Assembly: GCF_037038585.1 (NCBI RefSeq)
Contig: NC_092524.1
Span: forward strand, 45,407,001 to 45,471,000
DNA length: 64,000 nt
Reading direction: 5' to 3'
From: Patagioenas fasciata
Lineage: Eukaryota; Chordata; Aves; Columbiformes; Columbidae
Shown here: piece by piece, positions 13,601 to 25,868 of the stretch
How positions within the stretch are numbered: the stretch's first letter is position 1
Layout of the letters: every line of letters begins with the position of its first letter
The notes under the pieces: model-generated
Database searches by the model: none
The model's input: only the letters and a program-made list of their open reading frames with translations
Told to the model about the DNA's origin: nothing
Program-made: the position numbers and the translations under genes

Positions 13601-15857
13601 GGATAATGCATTGCTGCATGGACCATGTGGCCTCAATTACTTGAACTGTTTGAAGGAAGGTAATCAAGGAGCAACCTACCAGTTGCCCTGACCCATCTGT
13701 ATCTGAGAGCTTATGGGTTTTCAGTTACTTCTATCTTCTACTGTGAAAAAGTGTGGCAGCAACATAACATCATTAACCTTTATTTCTTTTTTTTACCATC
13801 TCTGTTTCCAGCTGGCAGACTGCTTAGAGCAGTAGCTCTAGGCAGACAAGAAGTCTGTAATCCTAGATGCTTTTATTTGCTTTTTATATGTTTTGTCCCA
13901 TTTATTTCAAAAGTCATTTATGACTGGTGAAAACCCTGGATAATGGTAATTCAGACCTCCATTTGATGACTCTGCTTTTTATATAATTTAAAGAAAAGTC
14001 AGGTCAGGCTATTTTCACAAAGCTATATACTCAATATACAAGGCAACAGTCAGTTTTTATTTTAATCAGCATTGCACTTGAATGTGCTGTCACCTAATCC
14101 CATTTGAGGATGCAGTCACATTAAATGAGGGAACCACACTGAAGGAAGAGCAATGCTGTGTGGAAATCTGCTGTATTGCTTCAGGCCACAGTTGTGAGGT
14201 ATTTTACAGCAGTACAAAAACTACAAAGTTAAACTATCAGCATTTTAGAAAGCATGAAATTCTCTCCAAATGGCATCCTTCCTTTTCAGGTGATAGGGTA
14301 ACGTCCAACATTCTCCTTGTTTCCACCAGATAACAAGTTGAGTGGTCTTTTCAGAGCTCTGTAATAAAAAACTCACAGTGAAATGCCAGGCTGGGTTCTC
14401 ACTCATGTGAGCGGTGGTGGCATCAGCATAAGAGCGGCACGGGATGCAGACCTCACAGACACACTTTCTATCCTCCACTTCACTGTAAAATCACAAGACA
14501 GTTTTAAATAAAACCTTCTCTTGGGTCCTGCTGGTGTGTTTAGGGAAGTCTGGCTTCACCAGAAATGTATGGCCATCCCTCATTTCCTCACACATTTGAT
14601 GTTCATTGTGTCACCACACCTGATACACAGGCAGACCCTTTCTTTGGTGACCACACTCCAAGGAGAAAATGGCCACCCCACGAGTGAGGACCCCTATATC
14701 TGGACATGTCCTCCTAGAGTAAGCAGAGGACCTGCCATTTAGCCCCTGGTGTAGCGGTGCAATAACTTTCCAACAGGGAGGGCATTTTTGTGTTTATGGC
14801 ATTCACAGTAGAGCCCAGGGCCTCAGGTGTATCCACTGCAGGATGTGCTGCGGGACTGGGATATCCCGTGTTTCATGAAGACACCAAATACCTTCATTTA
14901 TGCCAGGATGCCCCAACAAATGCTTCTTTCACTCAAAACTGAAGCCAGAGCCACCAGTCCCGCACGCCCCTCACAGGAGGGACGAAGGTGGGCAGCAGGT
15001 ACGTGGCCAGGCTGTGCAGGGCCAGCAGCACCAGCCAGCCCGAGAGGGAGCACGGGGGACAGGCTGAGGCATGAGCAAGAGGGCAAAGACTGGAAGGCCA
15101 TCGCTGCAGGGCCCATGTCTCTGAAGGTGGCTGCGCACAGGGATGTGGGTGCATCCAGGCCCAAGCTGGGAGACCGAAACCAGCAGCCGTACCTGCGGTG
15201 AGTTGGTTGCAGTGCCCAGAGCCTGGTGCTGGTGAACAAAACCCTCGAGCTAGCAAGCAGGCCCATAGCAAATGCCAGATTTCTAAAGTTCACAACCTTT
15301 TTTTTTTTTTAAATTAAAACCACACTGAATTTCCAGTTGTCTGTTGATGAAGTTGCCCTTACTTGATGCAGAAAAATCCTTATAATTGCCCTGAAATTTC
15401 CATTCATTCTGTTCAACACAATCTTGCAGAAGGCTTGCCTCCTCTGGCAAATGAAGCTTCACTAGGGAACAACAACATATAAAACAGCTTGATTTCCAAC
15501 TGAGCTCTTGATGCAATACAATAACCAGAAATGAGGTATTACAAAGCAACTGTCTTACTGCCTGTCCCCGTAGCTCTGTTGGCTGTTCACAGCTCACTCC
15601 CTCTAACAGATGCTTCATGCTGTAAGTCAAGCCTGAGCCTCTGCATCTGCAGACACAGTTCATTAAATCAGCTAATTCAATCGCACAGTGAAAACTGCTG
15701 CTTCACGGCTGCAGCAGCTTCTGCAGTCTGACCTTTCCGTGCAATATCTGCCTGGGAAGTGAAATTGAATCTTGCCCTCACCAAAGTCATCATTGGATGA
15801 TGTTGTAGTAGAAGGTACTTTTTACATTGTGTGGGTTTGATGTTTTGGTTTGGGGTG

Positions 15858-15881
15858 TTTATTTGTTTGTTTGTTTGTTTT
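15858..15881 (+). repeat. (TTTG)n short repeat
   Basis: Five to six TTTG units. Confidence 0.85.
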
Positions 15882-16794
15882 ATTACAGGTTTTCTCTCTT
15901 TTGAATGATCTCTTAAACAAAACAAAGTATGCAATCTTCCAGTCTATTTCAGATCACCCTGAAACAGAGAGTCAACATATTCTTACTACTAGTAATGAAT
16001 CTGAAAATTTATTCAGTAATCACAAGTTATCACTACTACCTTGTTCATATTGATTTTTCCTGCAGTCAAAACCATATCTTTTTCTCATTTCTGAACCCAC
16101 CCTCATAACTCTTATGGTATGGAATGAGTGTGGCCTTCACACTACTCAGCACATTAACCTTCAGTGCTCCTTTTTCCCCAGAAAAACCTCTGATGTGGGA
16201 AGAATTTCAGAAGTTCTCTGAATTCCTCACATATAAAAAACCTCCTATCAAAATGAAGTTTTTGTGACCTGAGCCTGCCAAGCTAACAATAGGCATTTTC
16301 AGATTTGTGGAAAAAAGGCTTCCTTTTCCCAATCAGTGTACCTCAAGTATTGTGTTCAAAGGGAAAAACATTGTTTTATCAAAAGCTGAGTCCACCAAAA
16401 GTCATGCCCTTATGCAACATGCATGTGTAATAAACACATTCCATGGTGTATGATAATACAGGCTTAAAAATACAGAAGTATGCATTAGCGATCTGAATAA
16501 AGATAGGTCAGTCTGACCTAAGCTACATTTGCTTCTTGCAAAGGTTACAAGTGATTGTCACCTTAATGACATTTGCATTGTGGTAAGGCAAAACTCCAAA
16601 TTACTGGAAGAAAAAACAAAGGGGAATCATTCAGATTTCAAGTGGTTCCTGAAGGGCAGGATTGTCATAAAAACTAGGTCGCAAGATCTACAAGTTGACC
16701 AGTGGCAGAACTTAGTCTAAAAATAATGAAAAGATAGATGTACTAACAAAATATCCTCTAATTCTAATTAAAGGCTGGGCTGATTTCATATACA

Positions 16795-17600
16795 ACCAGA
16801 AATTTCGGCAGAAGGCCCAATTGGCAAAGCAAGGAGATTTTAATTAATTAAAACACAAAAAAGAAAACATATAAGAAGCAGAAACACAGACAAATAACAA
16901 AGGAGGGGTACAAAAGCATTGCTTAGGCAATTAGGGATGGTAACAGGAAAGACAAAGCCCAGTTGGAGCTGAAACTGCTGAATGGCATAAAGGGTAAAAT
17001 GACAATAATTCTGTAAGCATGCTAGGAGCAAACTGAGGTGCAAAGGAAATGTGAAGCTGTTGTTGAATGGGGGAGATAACCTGCTGGCAGACAGTATGGT
17101 GAAGGCTGAAATACTCAATGGATTTTTTGCCTCAATCTTCAAAAAGTTCCCAGACCTACACACACACACCTGCACAGTTTGAGAAAGAAGGAAATGCAAA
17201 AGTAGGAGAGTTAAGGATTATTTAGATAAACTGTGTGTATTCATGTCTACAGAGATAAACGTGACCTATGATGTGATATGATGTGATTGTGAAGCCACAT
17301 CATCCTCAGAACATGTGATGATCCAGGGAGGTCATTGAAAGGGGGTAACTATTACAGTCATCATCAAGAAGGGTGCAGAGGAAGATCTGAGGAACTAAAT
17401 GCTGGCCAGCTTCAGCTCACTCCCTAGAAAGACCACACAGCACATCTCCTGAGGATCCACCTCCAAACAAACAAAGGACAAGAAGACAGTGAGGATTTAC
17501 AAAGGGCAGATCAGCCCTGACCAATCTGATTGCTTTCTCTATCCAAATTACTTGCCATGCAGACATGGGAGGATCGATGAATACGATATACAGTCCTCAG
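16795..17600 (+). mobile_element. Decayed CR1 ORF2 fragment (endonuclease-RT linker region)
   Basis: Plus-strand translation in shifting frames recovers CR1 ORF2-like pieces in the right order: QLELKLLNGIKGK near 16.96 kb, KAEVLNGFFASIFKK near 17.1 kb, IKKGAEEDLRN near 17.37 kb and a relic of the TNLIAFYDQ block near 17.52 kb. Stops and frame changes show it is long dead. Ends are approximate. Confidence 0.7.
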
Positions 17601-19628
17601 TGACTTCACACATCAAAGCCACCAGTTTCATTGCTGTAAAAATTTCTCCTGCAATGCATACAAGTCACAAATACCTTTCCTCAGCTGCAAAGACACCTGT
17701 GGCTGCTCCAGCCTCCCAAGATCATTTGCTTCTCTTTTCTGACACTTCGGATGTCCTTGCTCAGGTTTGCTTATTTCAGCTGTTTCATGTCATGGGAGAG
17801 CTCCCAGCTGAGTATTCTGCAAAGCTACTTAACTCATTCTTACAACACCTAGGACAGTGATTAGATGTGATGATCCCCTTGTTCTCTGAACTAATAATTC
17901 CTTGTATACTACATGGGGTTTTTTTTCCCAATTAGTAAATGAACCTGGAGTTATCAGAAGTGTTCATTCAACACTAAAAATCCTAACTTAAGTTTTCTTC
18001 TGGATATTTTACACCTCCAAAATAATTGTCTTCTTACATCAGTTCCAGTTGGGTGAATGTTTTGGGCAAGTATTTGTCCAGCCACATAGATACAACATAT
18101 TTCATTTCCTTTAGTAATTTACACCCTGCTTTTATTTTCTTACAGATGAAAAAAAAAAAAAAATAACGCAAATCAGTGCCTGTTTATTTAGTTTCTGCTT
18201 ATTTAATATTCTTTTTAGAAGATGAGGATGTGGGATGAGATAATTGTTCTGCTGAATTCCTTCTCTTGTGTTTATTTGTGCACATTTTATCTTACAAGTT
18301 AACCTTTTATAAAGAAGATGCTTTGTTACACTTAGGGGAATTTCAGCTTATTCCATTAAAATATTTTAAATCAGCTCTTTGTAGCTCTTCTTTCTAGATT
18401 ATTTCTTAAAACATCAAAAATGCTTATGACATGTTGTTTACTTCAGACGCTTGTCATTATTTTTATCATAAAAGTTCAGACTGAAAAAAAAAAGAAGAAG
18501 AGAAGAAAATATGGCTATGTTTTTCTAAGTGAAGGTGTTTTTAACTCAAATTCTACACTGATAGAACTTGGAATTTGAAGTGATTCCACACTTATATGGA
18601 TGCAAAAGAGGAATAATCAAAGACAAAGCAACTAGCATGAGCAGAACTAGGATCAGGCCACGCATCTGCTGCCCTCTCGAGTTTTGCCAAAGGTATTGCC
18701 AGCAATTAAAATACTCTCACTGGCCTGGAAGCTGCGAATCCGCACAGCTGATTTCTCCGCAGCCGGCCCGCTCCTGCCATCCCACAACAACACAGAATTG
18801 CAGCCGAAGTGCAGCAGGGCGTCTCTGGTCGCATTAAGTACTGATACTCATTTCAGCAGGTAACATCTTGCTTTAACAAAAGCTCTGCTCCTGCAGAGGA
18901 TTAGCCCACACATTTGATCCATGCACAGCAAAGTAACCACTTATTCCATTGGAATCAAATTCGCAAAAGCAAATTATTCCCTTTGTTTGTGAGATTGGAG
19001 GCAGAAGCTTTGCTTCTTGTAAGGACATGGGAACTGTCAATTGCAAAGTGCAATGCAGTATTTCAAAAATACATCTTTTTAATGTACATTTCTGTCAGCA
19101 AATAAGACAGTTGTGTCTATAGTCTAACACGTTACAAAGACTTGACTAAAAAATATGTCCTATTTATTCTGCTCAGCTTAATTCCAAGTTATTTCAAGCT
19201 CTGCTTAGGGCAGCATTATGTCATACATTACCAAATATATAATCTCAAAAAATAAATCCGGACTTATTTATACACATTATTTAACTAGGACAAAGGATAT
19301 TTTTCATTCAGATGCAACTGGCCTGCCATGAGGACCTATCACTTCATGGATTTCAGATACTTATGCACAGGGAACAATTTAATTTTTTGTTCAATGCACA
19401 TTCAGTCTACTAAGATGGATTGAGCCTTTGAAAGTGTTCTGCTCACATTATCTTTTCAGTTAAAATCATCTCTCAGAGACTGACATGAGGAGTTGAGAGT
19501 TCTCAGTCCAACTCCTGCAGCTTATGGGACTTTTTCCATTTGGGCTACAATTATGCTGGATGACAAGTAGCCTGTGCAAGGACCTATCTTTAGATTCCTA
19601 AATTTTCAATTCCTTTTTAAGGCAAAAA

Positions 19629-19746
19629 AAGCCATCTAGACAAGGTCCTGGGCAACCAGCTCTAGATGGCCCTGCTTGAACATGAGGATTGGACAAAATG
19701 ACCTCCAGAGGTCCCTTCCAACTTTAACATTTCTGTGATTCTGTGA
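19629..19746 (+). mobile_element. CR1 3' end
   Basis: Matches the familiar CR1 tail: GTCCTGGGCAACCAGCTCTA, then GACCTCCAGAGGTCCCTTCC and the terminal octamer-like TTCTGTGATTCTGTGA. Perfect 10-bp inverted arms GCCATCTAGA (19631-19640) and TCTAGATGGC (19661-19670) frame its start. Confidence 0.9.
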
Positions 19747-21250
19747 AAAGTAACATTTACAGTAATGGGACTCTCTCTATCCTGCAGTCTCGGTAGATCA
19801 CACAAAACTACCAAATCTGTCTCATTTTCTACAGTTATCTATCAGGGTTGTATTCTTGCTTACTCAAGGGAAATTAATTCATATCCCTTAGCCAGAAAGA
19901 GGTTTTTAGGTTATTAAGTTACTTAAACAACCACTTCAGTCTGGAAGCCGCAGCCATCAGTTTGTGCATCTGTGTTCAAAGTGTCCTGTCAACATATGGC
20001 TAACACATCTGATAACTGCAAAGAAAAGCAATTTCAGTTGTTCCCAAAGGAAAGGAAGCAACAGCAGAACATTTATACGCTAAAATTTCAGTACAGCCAT
20101 CTTGTTAATTTTAGTCAGCCAAAGTATAAAAATAGAAATCACAGTGTGCTTGGCTCAATTTACCTTCGATGGGCCAAAAATCAGAAAACACAATTAAGGT
20201 CTATTTGCTATGCACACACCAATAACCTGGTCTGCAAAGGCTGCAGCAGTCTTCTCCTGCCCCCAGCCATTGCGCTGCTTTGCTTCTGGGGCATTTTTGC
20301 CTTCCTTGGAAACAGGCACCAACCACAGCTTGCTCCAGGATGCCAAACTGATGCTCGTAATCAAATGAAAGCTCCAGGGTGTCCCACTAGTGTTTGGGGT
20401 TAAGTTAGCACCCTGCTTGGAAGCTGGCAAGGATTTTCTGCTCCAATTAGATTGGCAGGGTCTACCAAGGTACTGCATTTCACGTGGCCAACTTCCTTCT
20501 GTCACCTGGGCATTTCACTTAAAATTCTTTGCTATTGCAGGAAACCTCTACAATATGACACTGTCATACACTTTTGATCTCTACTGCTTTTTCTCCCATG
20601 ACATAGCACAAATTTCATCTTGCATTTTTATGAGAAAAGTATTAGTTCTGCAACAGATGTTAAAAGTATCTGTTGTGTCTGATGGCTCATTCACAGAGGA
20701 AATGGCACGATGTAGACCCGGACTGAGCAGTGTCTGTTGCACAAGTACAGTTGTGGGGGATCAACTCTGCTGCCAATCTATCTTCCTGGATCCCTCTTTA
20801 TTCCAGTGAAAGAAACACTGTATCTTCTGCAAACAATTTTAGCTTGGAAGAGTCTGTGATAAAATCCTGATTTTCTAAAGGACAAAAATATACATTCTGT
20901 TAAGTTCTGTAACAAGTTAGCTCTCTCATTTTCTGCCTTTAGAGGGACAAAAATGGAGTACAGTTCCATTGTTCAGTTTGGTGCCATCATTTAAAGGGTG
21001 TCACCCCCATTTCCCTCCTCCTGCTGCAGAGGAGCGGGAGCAAGTCTGAAACACAGAGTTGTACCCTCCTGTACGGCAGCACTGCTCACACCACAGCCCT
21101 AGGTCCAGCTGCGCTTTTTTCTCTCTCAGTGCAGTGTGTAAATACCCAGAGCGAGAAGATACACTACAGCAACTCACATGGGAGGGTCACATTTTTATCT
21201 TAACTAGACTGGCAGCATTGCTTGAAACCGCAAGCTCCTCAGCAATTCGT

Positions 21251-21291
21251 CGTCCCAGCCTGGCCCACTGACTGGCAGCCTGGCTGGGACG
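21251..21291. repeat. 10-bp GC-rich inverted repeat
   Basis: CGTCCCAGCC (21251-21260) and GGCTGGGACG (21282-21291) with a 21-nt loop; the only strong GC-rich hairpin I noticed in the gene-poor region. Confidence 0.9.
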
Positions 21292-23200
21292 TCTGTCAGT
21301 GCCTCTCCTCACAGCCTTTCACATCTGCTCTTGGGCAAACAGGAGCGGGGCTCACAGCAACTGTGGTAACAAGAACAGATCTGAGGGTCACCCACTGCTC
21401 TTTTAGCTGTTCCACGGCACACAAAAAAGATGCAGCAAGTAGTATTTTGCCCACCTATAAACTTCCTGTACGTTTTCTTGAAAAATGTAATACAAGTCCT
21501 TCTAAAAAGCAGCGTTAACAAAAACACGCTTGCTCTGAGATTAATAAAGATCAGCAGAGCTACAAACAACTTATAACTCTACTCCGTCAGCCAAGTGTGA
21601 CATGTCTGCAGATTAGGATATCTCAGTTTAAGCTGTCCACATTTCAGTTAGTGATTCAAGCCACCCTGTAATGCTGATCTCCGTAGCAAGAAAAATAAAA
21701 AAAATCCCTCTCCCATAGTAACACTCTTTTCAAGTCATACAGGATAGGGTCTTACAAAGTTCATACCCACCCAGAGCCAAGGCTGAAAACATGTCTGTGC
21801 TACTAACAAAAACATTGAAATATGTCCCAGCCCCCAGTACGCAGCTGAAAAGGAGCTCACAGTTGAATCCTAGAAATGTCATCTCTTCTTATTCAGTACT
21901 TTAATTATTAGATTGGCTACTTCATACCAACCTAGTATCATTCAAACTCTTCTGGGTCTCCATCTAGCTTCGATTTTTCACACATGGCTATACTCCCTTG
22001 CTAAACTTTTATTAATAACCCTAGGAAAGCAATACAGTTGCACATGCTATCTGTAAAGTACAAACTGTGGCCCATGAGTCACTTGGCATCTCTCCCGAAG
22101 TTGAAAGGTCAGCAAACACAGAGAGTTCTAACCTAGATGGAGGCAGACGTTCAGGGACCACAGAGGCTATTCCTGTATTATTTCAACCCCAGCTCAACAA
22201 GCATTCTGGTTCCAAGCTACCCTGATAACATAATTTTAGTGCATGCTTTGAAAGCGGCTAATCCCCTGGGCGGTTGTCTGTTGGTAGTATTAGGGAAAGT
22301 AATGCATGAGGCTGGCTGCAGACCATGGCACGACACAGGCATTTCCCCCTGAGGAAGGCAGAGGACAGCCTGTTGCTCGTTACACACACATCAGCTCAGC
22401 TTCTAAGCAAACTCTTACCCACTTCATGGCAATGTGCCACACAGCAGGATAACCCCAGGCAGTCCTGGGACAGGATGGAAAGACACACACGATGGAATAT
22501 CTGCAGGTGTTGGGGACAGGCTCCACTGTTAAAGGGTACAGTGATTATTTTGCTTCATTTTTGCCAAAAATCAGTTTATGGACATTGATGTAACTGTTTA
22601 TCTTTTAGCATCATGGTCCTTTCTTCGGACAAAAGCTTTCACTATTAGGCACAATCTGCTATTTTAAACAAGATTTTACATTCAATTCAGAGCAGTGCAA
22701 CAGCTTCATTATTTTTTCCATCTGTTCTGTTCAGGCTTGTTGGCTTTCATGTACCATTTAACTTTTGTATGAACCCAAAATGCCAAAAGCTAAACTGAGC
22801 TCGATTATATTGTGTGTCACAATCTGACAGGAGAATAAGGTAGTTGTTTGCCTCAGATTTGGTAAAAGAACAGGATAGGCTCCTGGCCAGTATTCATCAG
22901 CTAACTGTGGTAAAGAGAGAATATTGGGAAATGCAATTTTGCAAACACACCGTTTTGTGTTGGAGAGAGATAATGGGGCATTCACAGATGTCATAGTCTC
23001 ACAGACCAAGCTGCGAGGTTCCAGGAATTTGACAGCATTTGTATTTCTAGGCAAATCCACATGCCTTTAAGCAATGCAGCTTTTTGTTGAGCTTGTTAAT
23101 TCTGTCTAAACCTGGTACCTTGTGAGTTACTGCATCCAAACTGGAGGTGTCAACCTAAAGTTATCAGTCCACTCCCTTTTCCCAAACAAGAGGAAAGCAA

Positions 23201-23239
23201 ATAGATAGATAGATAGATAGACAGATAAGATAGATAGAT
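23201..23239 (+). repeat. (GATA)n microsatellite
   Basis: About nine GATA/GACA units with one slip. Confidence 0.93.
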
Positions 23240-24779
23240 GCAGTGAAGCTAAAAAAAAAATCCTCCTTTAAAAAAAAAAATCCCAAACATGGGATTCATG
23301 TAACATGGATTCAGTTACTGTAAATTCTTTCCAAAGGTTCTTAACATACCAGCTGTGCCACTCCCAATCCTGTGAAGTGGGGGCACAGTAGTGGCCATGC
23401 CAGGACATTTATCACAGCAGCAAAAAATCTACCAACCAGCAAGAAACCAAATAGCAGAAGTTTGCTACCTGCTCACCTGTGAAAGAGCAGAGCATTGTCA
23501 GGGGATGTCCCAGCCTTCTTTCTAGCATACACATCTCTGTGCAGACAGCTAAAAGTCTGGTTTTGAGGTTCAGTCAGAAACACTTAGAGCTTTGAGGCTT
23601 TTATACATCTAAATATGGGGTCATTCTCCACATTTTGGATGATGGTTTCTATCGCTCTAAGTGGCTCATTGCAAAACAGAGTTTAAACACCATTTCTCTT
23701 CCTGAATGAAGGGCAGTTCTCACACTTACAAGGTCCAGCAAACTTCTACCTAATCTTTCATGTGCCAGCCGTAAGAGCTCTGTGTTGTGGGCTCATTTAA
23801 ACACATGGAGGGTAAGTGGACATAATTAATGGATTGTAAGTACAGGATTTAAAGCAATGAAAAGAGAAGAAAAATTCAGATGTTTGTGTATCACATACAG
23901 CCTGAAAAGCTGCCCTGAGAAAAAGGCAGCAAGCCAGAAATAAGTGCCTTATCGACCAGGCACAATGCAAGGACTGCCAATCACAATGTGCTTTCTTATA
24001 TGATGTCCAAACACCATCAACAAGCATATCTAAGAACATGAACAGCTGTTACAGTGCCAGGAGCCTCTATTTGATTTCATGATCCTGGCAAAACATTAAC
24101 TTCAGATTCACCCATGCTGCTCTCTGAGACAAAAGTCCTTCCCAGATGGCAATGCTTCAGGCACATATGCATCCAGTGAGGAATATATCCAGAACAGATT
24201 TTGTTCTGTTCTAAAACTCACAGCCAGCCAAACAAAGCAGAGAAAGCAGTATGCAACTGCTTTCTCCCCTACCTCTGACGGCCCATGTAGAATTTCCAGT
24301 TTTCAGCTTCCCAGTCCTTAACAGAACAGGCAGCATCTGTTTTATCCCTTGTCCTGCAGAAGGCCACTTCTTTCAAGGCCTTGTGTTTTTCGACAAGAAC
24401 ATTTGACCTAGTCTTCCTCCAATTTCCATTCTGTGTCTAGCCAAAACTAAATATTTAAAGAAATCACTGCAAAGCCTGCTATCACAGTCAAACAGGTCAA
24501 CCAGCCCCTGTGATAAGACAACAATGTGCCATAGATGCTGCACAGATCAGGCAGCATCTCTTGACCACAAAATCTAGTAATGCAGATGCTAACAAGGATT
24601 GCAAATAGCAGCGATTTATCTTTTTCAAACCACTTTCTCCTGTAGCACAACCCTACAACAAACTGTTTTAACTTTAAATGTTGATCAGTTCTCACTCATA
24701 AACATTACTTCCCCAGTGTAGCTCACGTGACCTATGTAAATATGCAAAAGATATTAGATCAAGTAGATAAATGAGATGT

Positions 24780-25410
24780 TAACAAGTTACCAGGACAGGA
24801 TGGCTTTCACCCAGGAGTTCTGAAGGCAGCGAGACATCGAAGAGCAGAGGTGCCAGTGAACATGTGTAACTCATCATAGACAGTCCCTGTGCTGGATGAC
24901 TGGCAGACTGCTGCCCCTGTCACCTTCATCCACAAAAACGGCTGTTGAGAGAATCCTGCAAGTTCCAGACTGCTGAGCCTGATCTCTCTCCCTCCTGGGA
25001 TGGTGGATGGAGGCTCTAATGAGGAGCAAGACTCACAAGCCTATGGATAGACATGGGCGTTTGGGAAAGAGTCAGCACACTTCCTACGAAGGCGAATCCT
25101 GTCTCAGTAACCATACGGACTCTTTGGAAGAGATGAGTAAGCAGTAATCCCTCAGACATATTTGGATTTTCAAAAAAACTCTTTGACAATGTTAAATACT
25201 TGAAGCTACAAAAGAAGCTAATATTGTCAAGAGATTGGATAAAAGAACCTATTACAGGGTGAAAGCTGGTGAAAGGGTAGGAAGGAAAGCACAAAAAAAC
25301 CCATCCATTATCATGACTTATTGTAGAATCATAAATCAATTCATCACAAATCAATTCATCACTTGGTGACGAATTATTAGTCAACTGATATTTAACTGCC
25401 AAATATATTG
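24780..25410 (+). mobile_element. Decayed CR1-like reverse-transcriptase fragment
   Basis: Plus-strand frames show DGFHPGVLK near 24.80 kb, then LDDWQTAAPVTFIHKNG, SLISLPPGMV near 24.99 kb and YLDFQK followed after a one-base shift by LFDNV near 25.17 kb, i.e. the order of RT motifs of avian non-LTR elements. Interrupted by stops. It contains a perfect 15-bp tandem repeat at 25333-25362. Confidence 0.65.
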
Positions 25411-25862
25411 GACATATTTAGTATTACAAGATTTTTTTAAAGCTGTTTATTAGCTAAAAAACACGGTCAAGAGGGCTACTGAATTTTTATCTCCTAAATT
25501 GCCACTAGTGTGAACAGTTCAGCATCTGTGGAATTTAAACAAGTTTGATACCAATTACCAGATGAATCAAAGTGGTGAAGTTATTCTAAATTTTGTCATT
25601 ACTACCTTTATTTCCACATTTCATTTCAAGCACTGACAAAAACCAGCACAATACAAGAAGTGAGAGAAAAACATGTATTTTATTTGTACTGAGGCAAAAG
25701 GAGCTCATCTCATTAAGACCAAAGAAATGGAGAGCATTTGATTTCATCAATTTTTTGAGAATTTACAGAAAACAGGAAAGAAAACCTCATGTTATCACAC
25801 CAGTTTATGATTTAATTTCCTATGTCAAAACTCTCCCTCTTCTTCTAGACCTGGCACATTTC

Positions 25863-25868
25863 TTTATT
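25863..25868 (-). terminator. Candidate polyadenylation signal AATAAA for SEC23A
   Basis: Canonical hexamer on the minus strand 1.14 kb after the SEC23A stop, followed 40-75 nt downstream by moderately G/T-rich sequence. A competing hexamer lies near 26,650. Confidence 0.4.

Larger units (their letters stand above)
3868..16794. other. Intergenic, no gene seen
   Basis: Apart from the simple repeats, the 28-bp duplication and a GC-rich block at about 14,830-15,260, I find no gene, RNA gene or clear transposon. Short open frames are at the frequency expected by chance. Confidence 0.65.
17601..24779. other. Intergenic, no gene seen
   Basis: Contains the CR1 tail at 19.6 kb, the GATA repeat and a CpG-enriched patch near 18.64-18.84 kb. 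Two adjacent frames at 19,972-20,403 and 20,390-20,809 (about 140 codons each) do not start at ATG and resemble no family. Confidence 0.65.

Noticed and set aside
14898-15293. 131-codon minus-strand frame in the GC-rich block
   Set aside because: Overlapping frames are open on both strands, indicating base composition; no recognisable domain.
19972-20809. Two adjacent 140-codon plus-strand frames
   Set aside because: Both begin at GTG rather than ATG, shift frame relative to each other and match no family; a few frames of this size are expected by chance in 128 kb of strand.
25016-25402. 128-codon minus-strand frame
   Set aside because: Antisense of the CR1 reverse-transcriptase relic.
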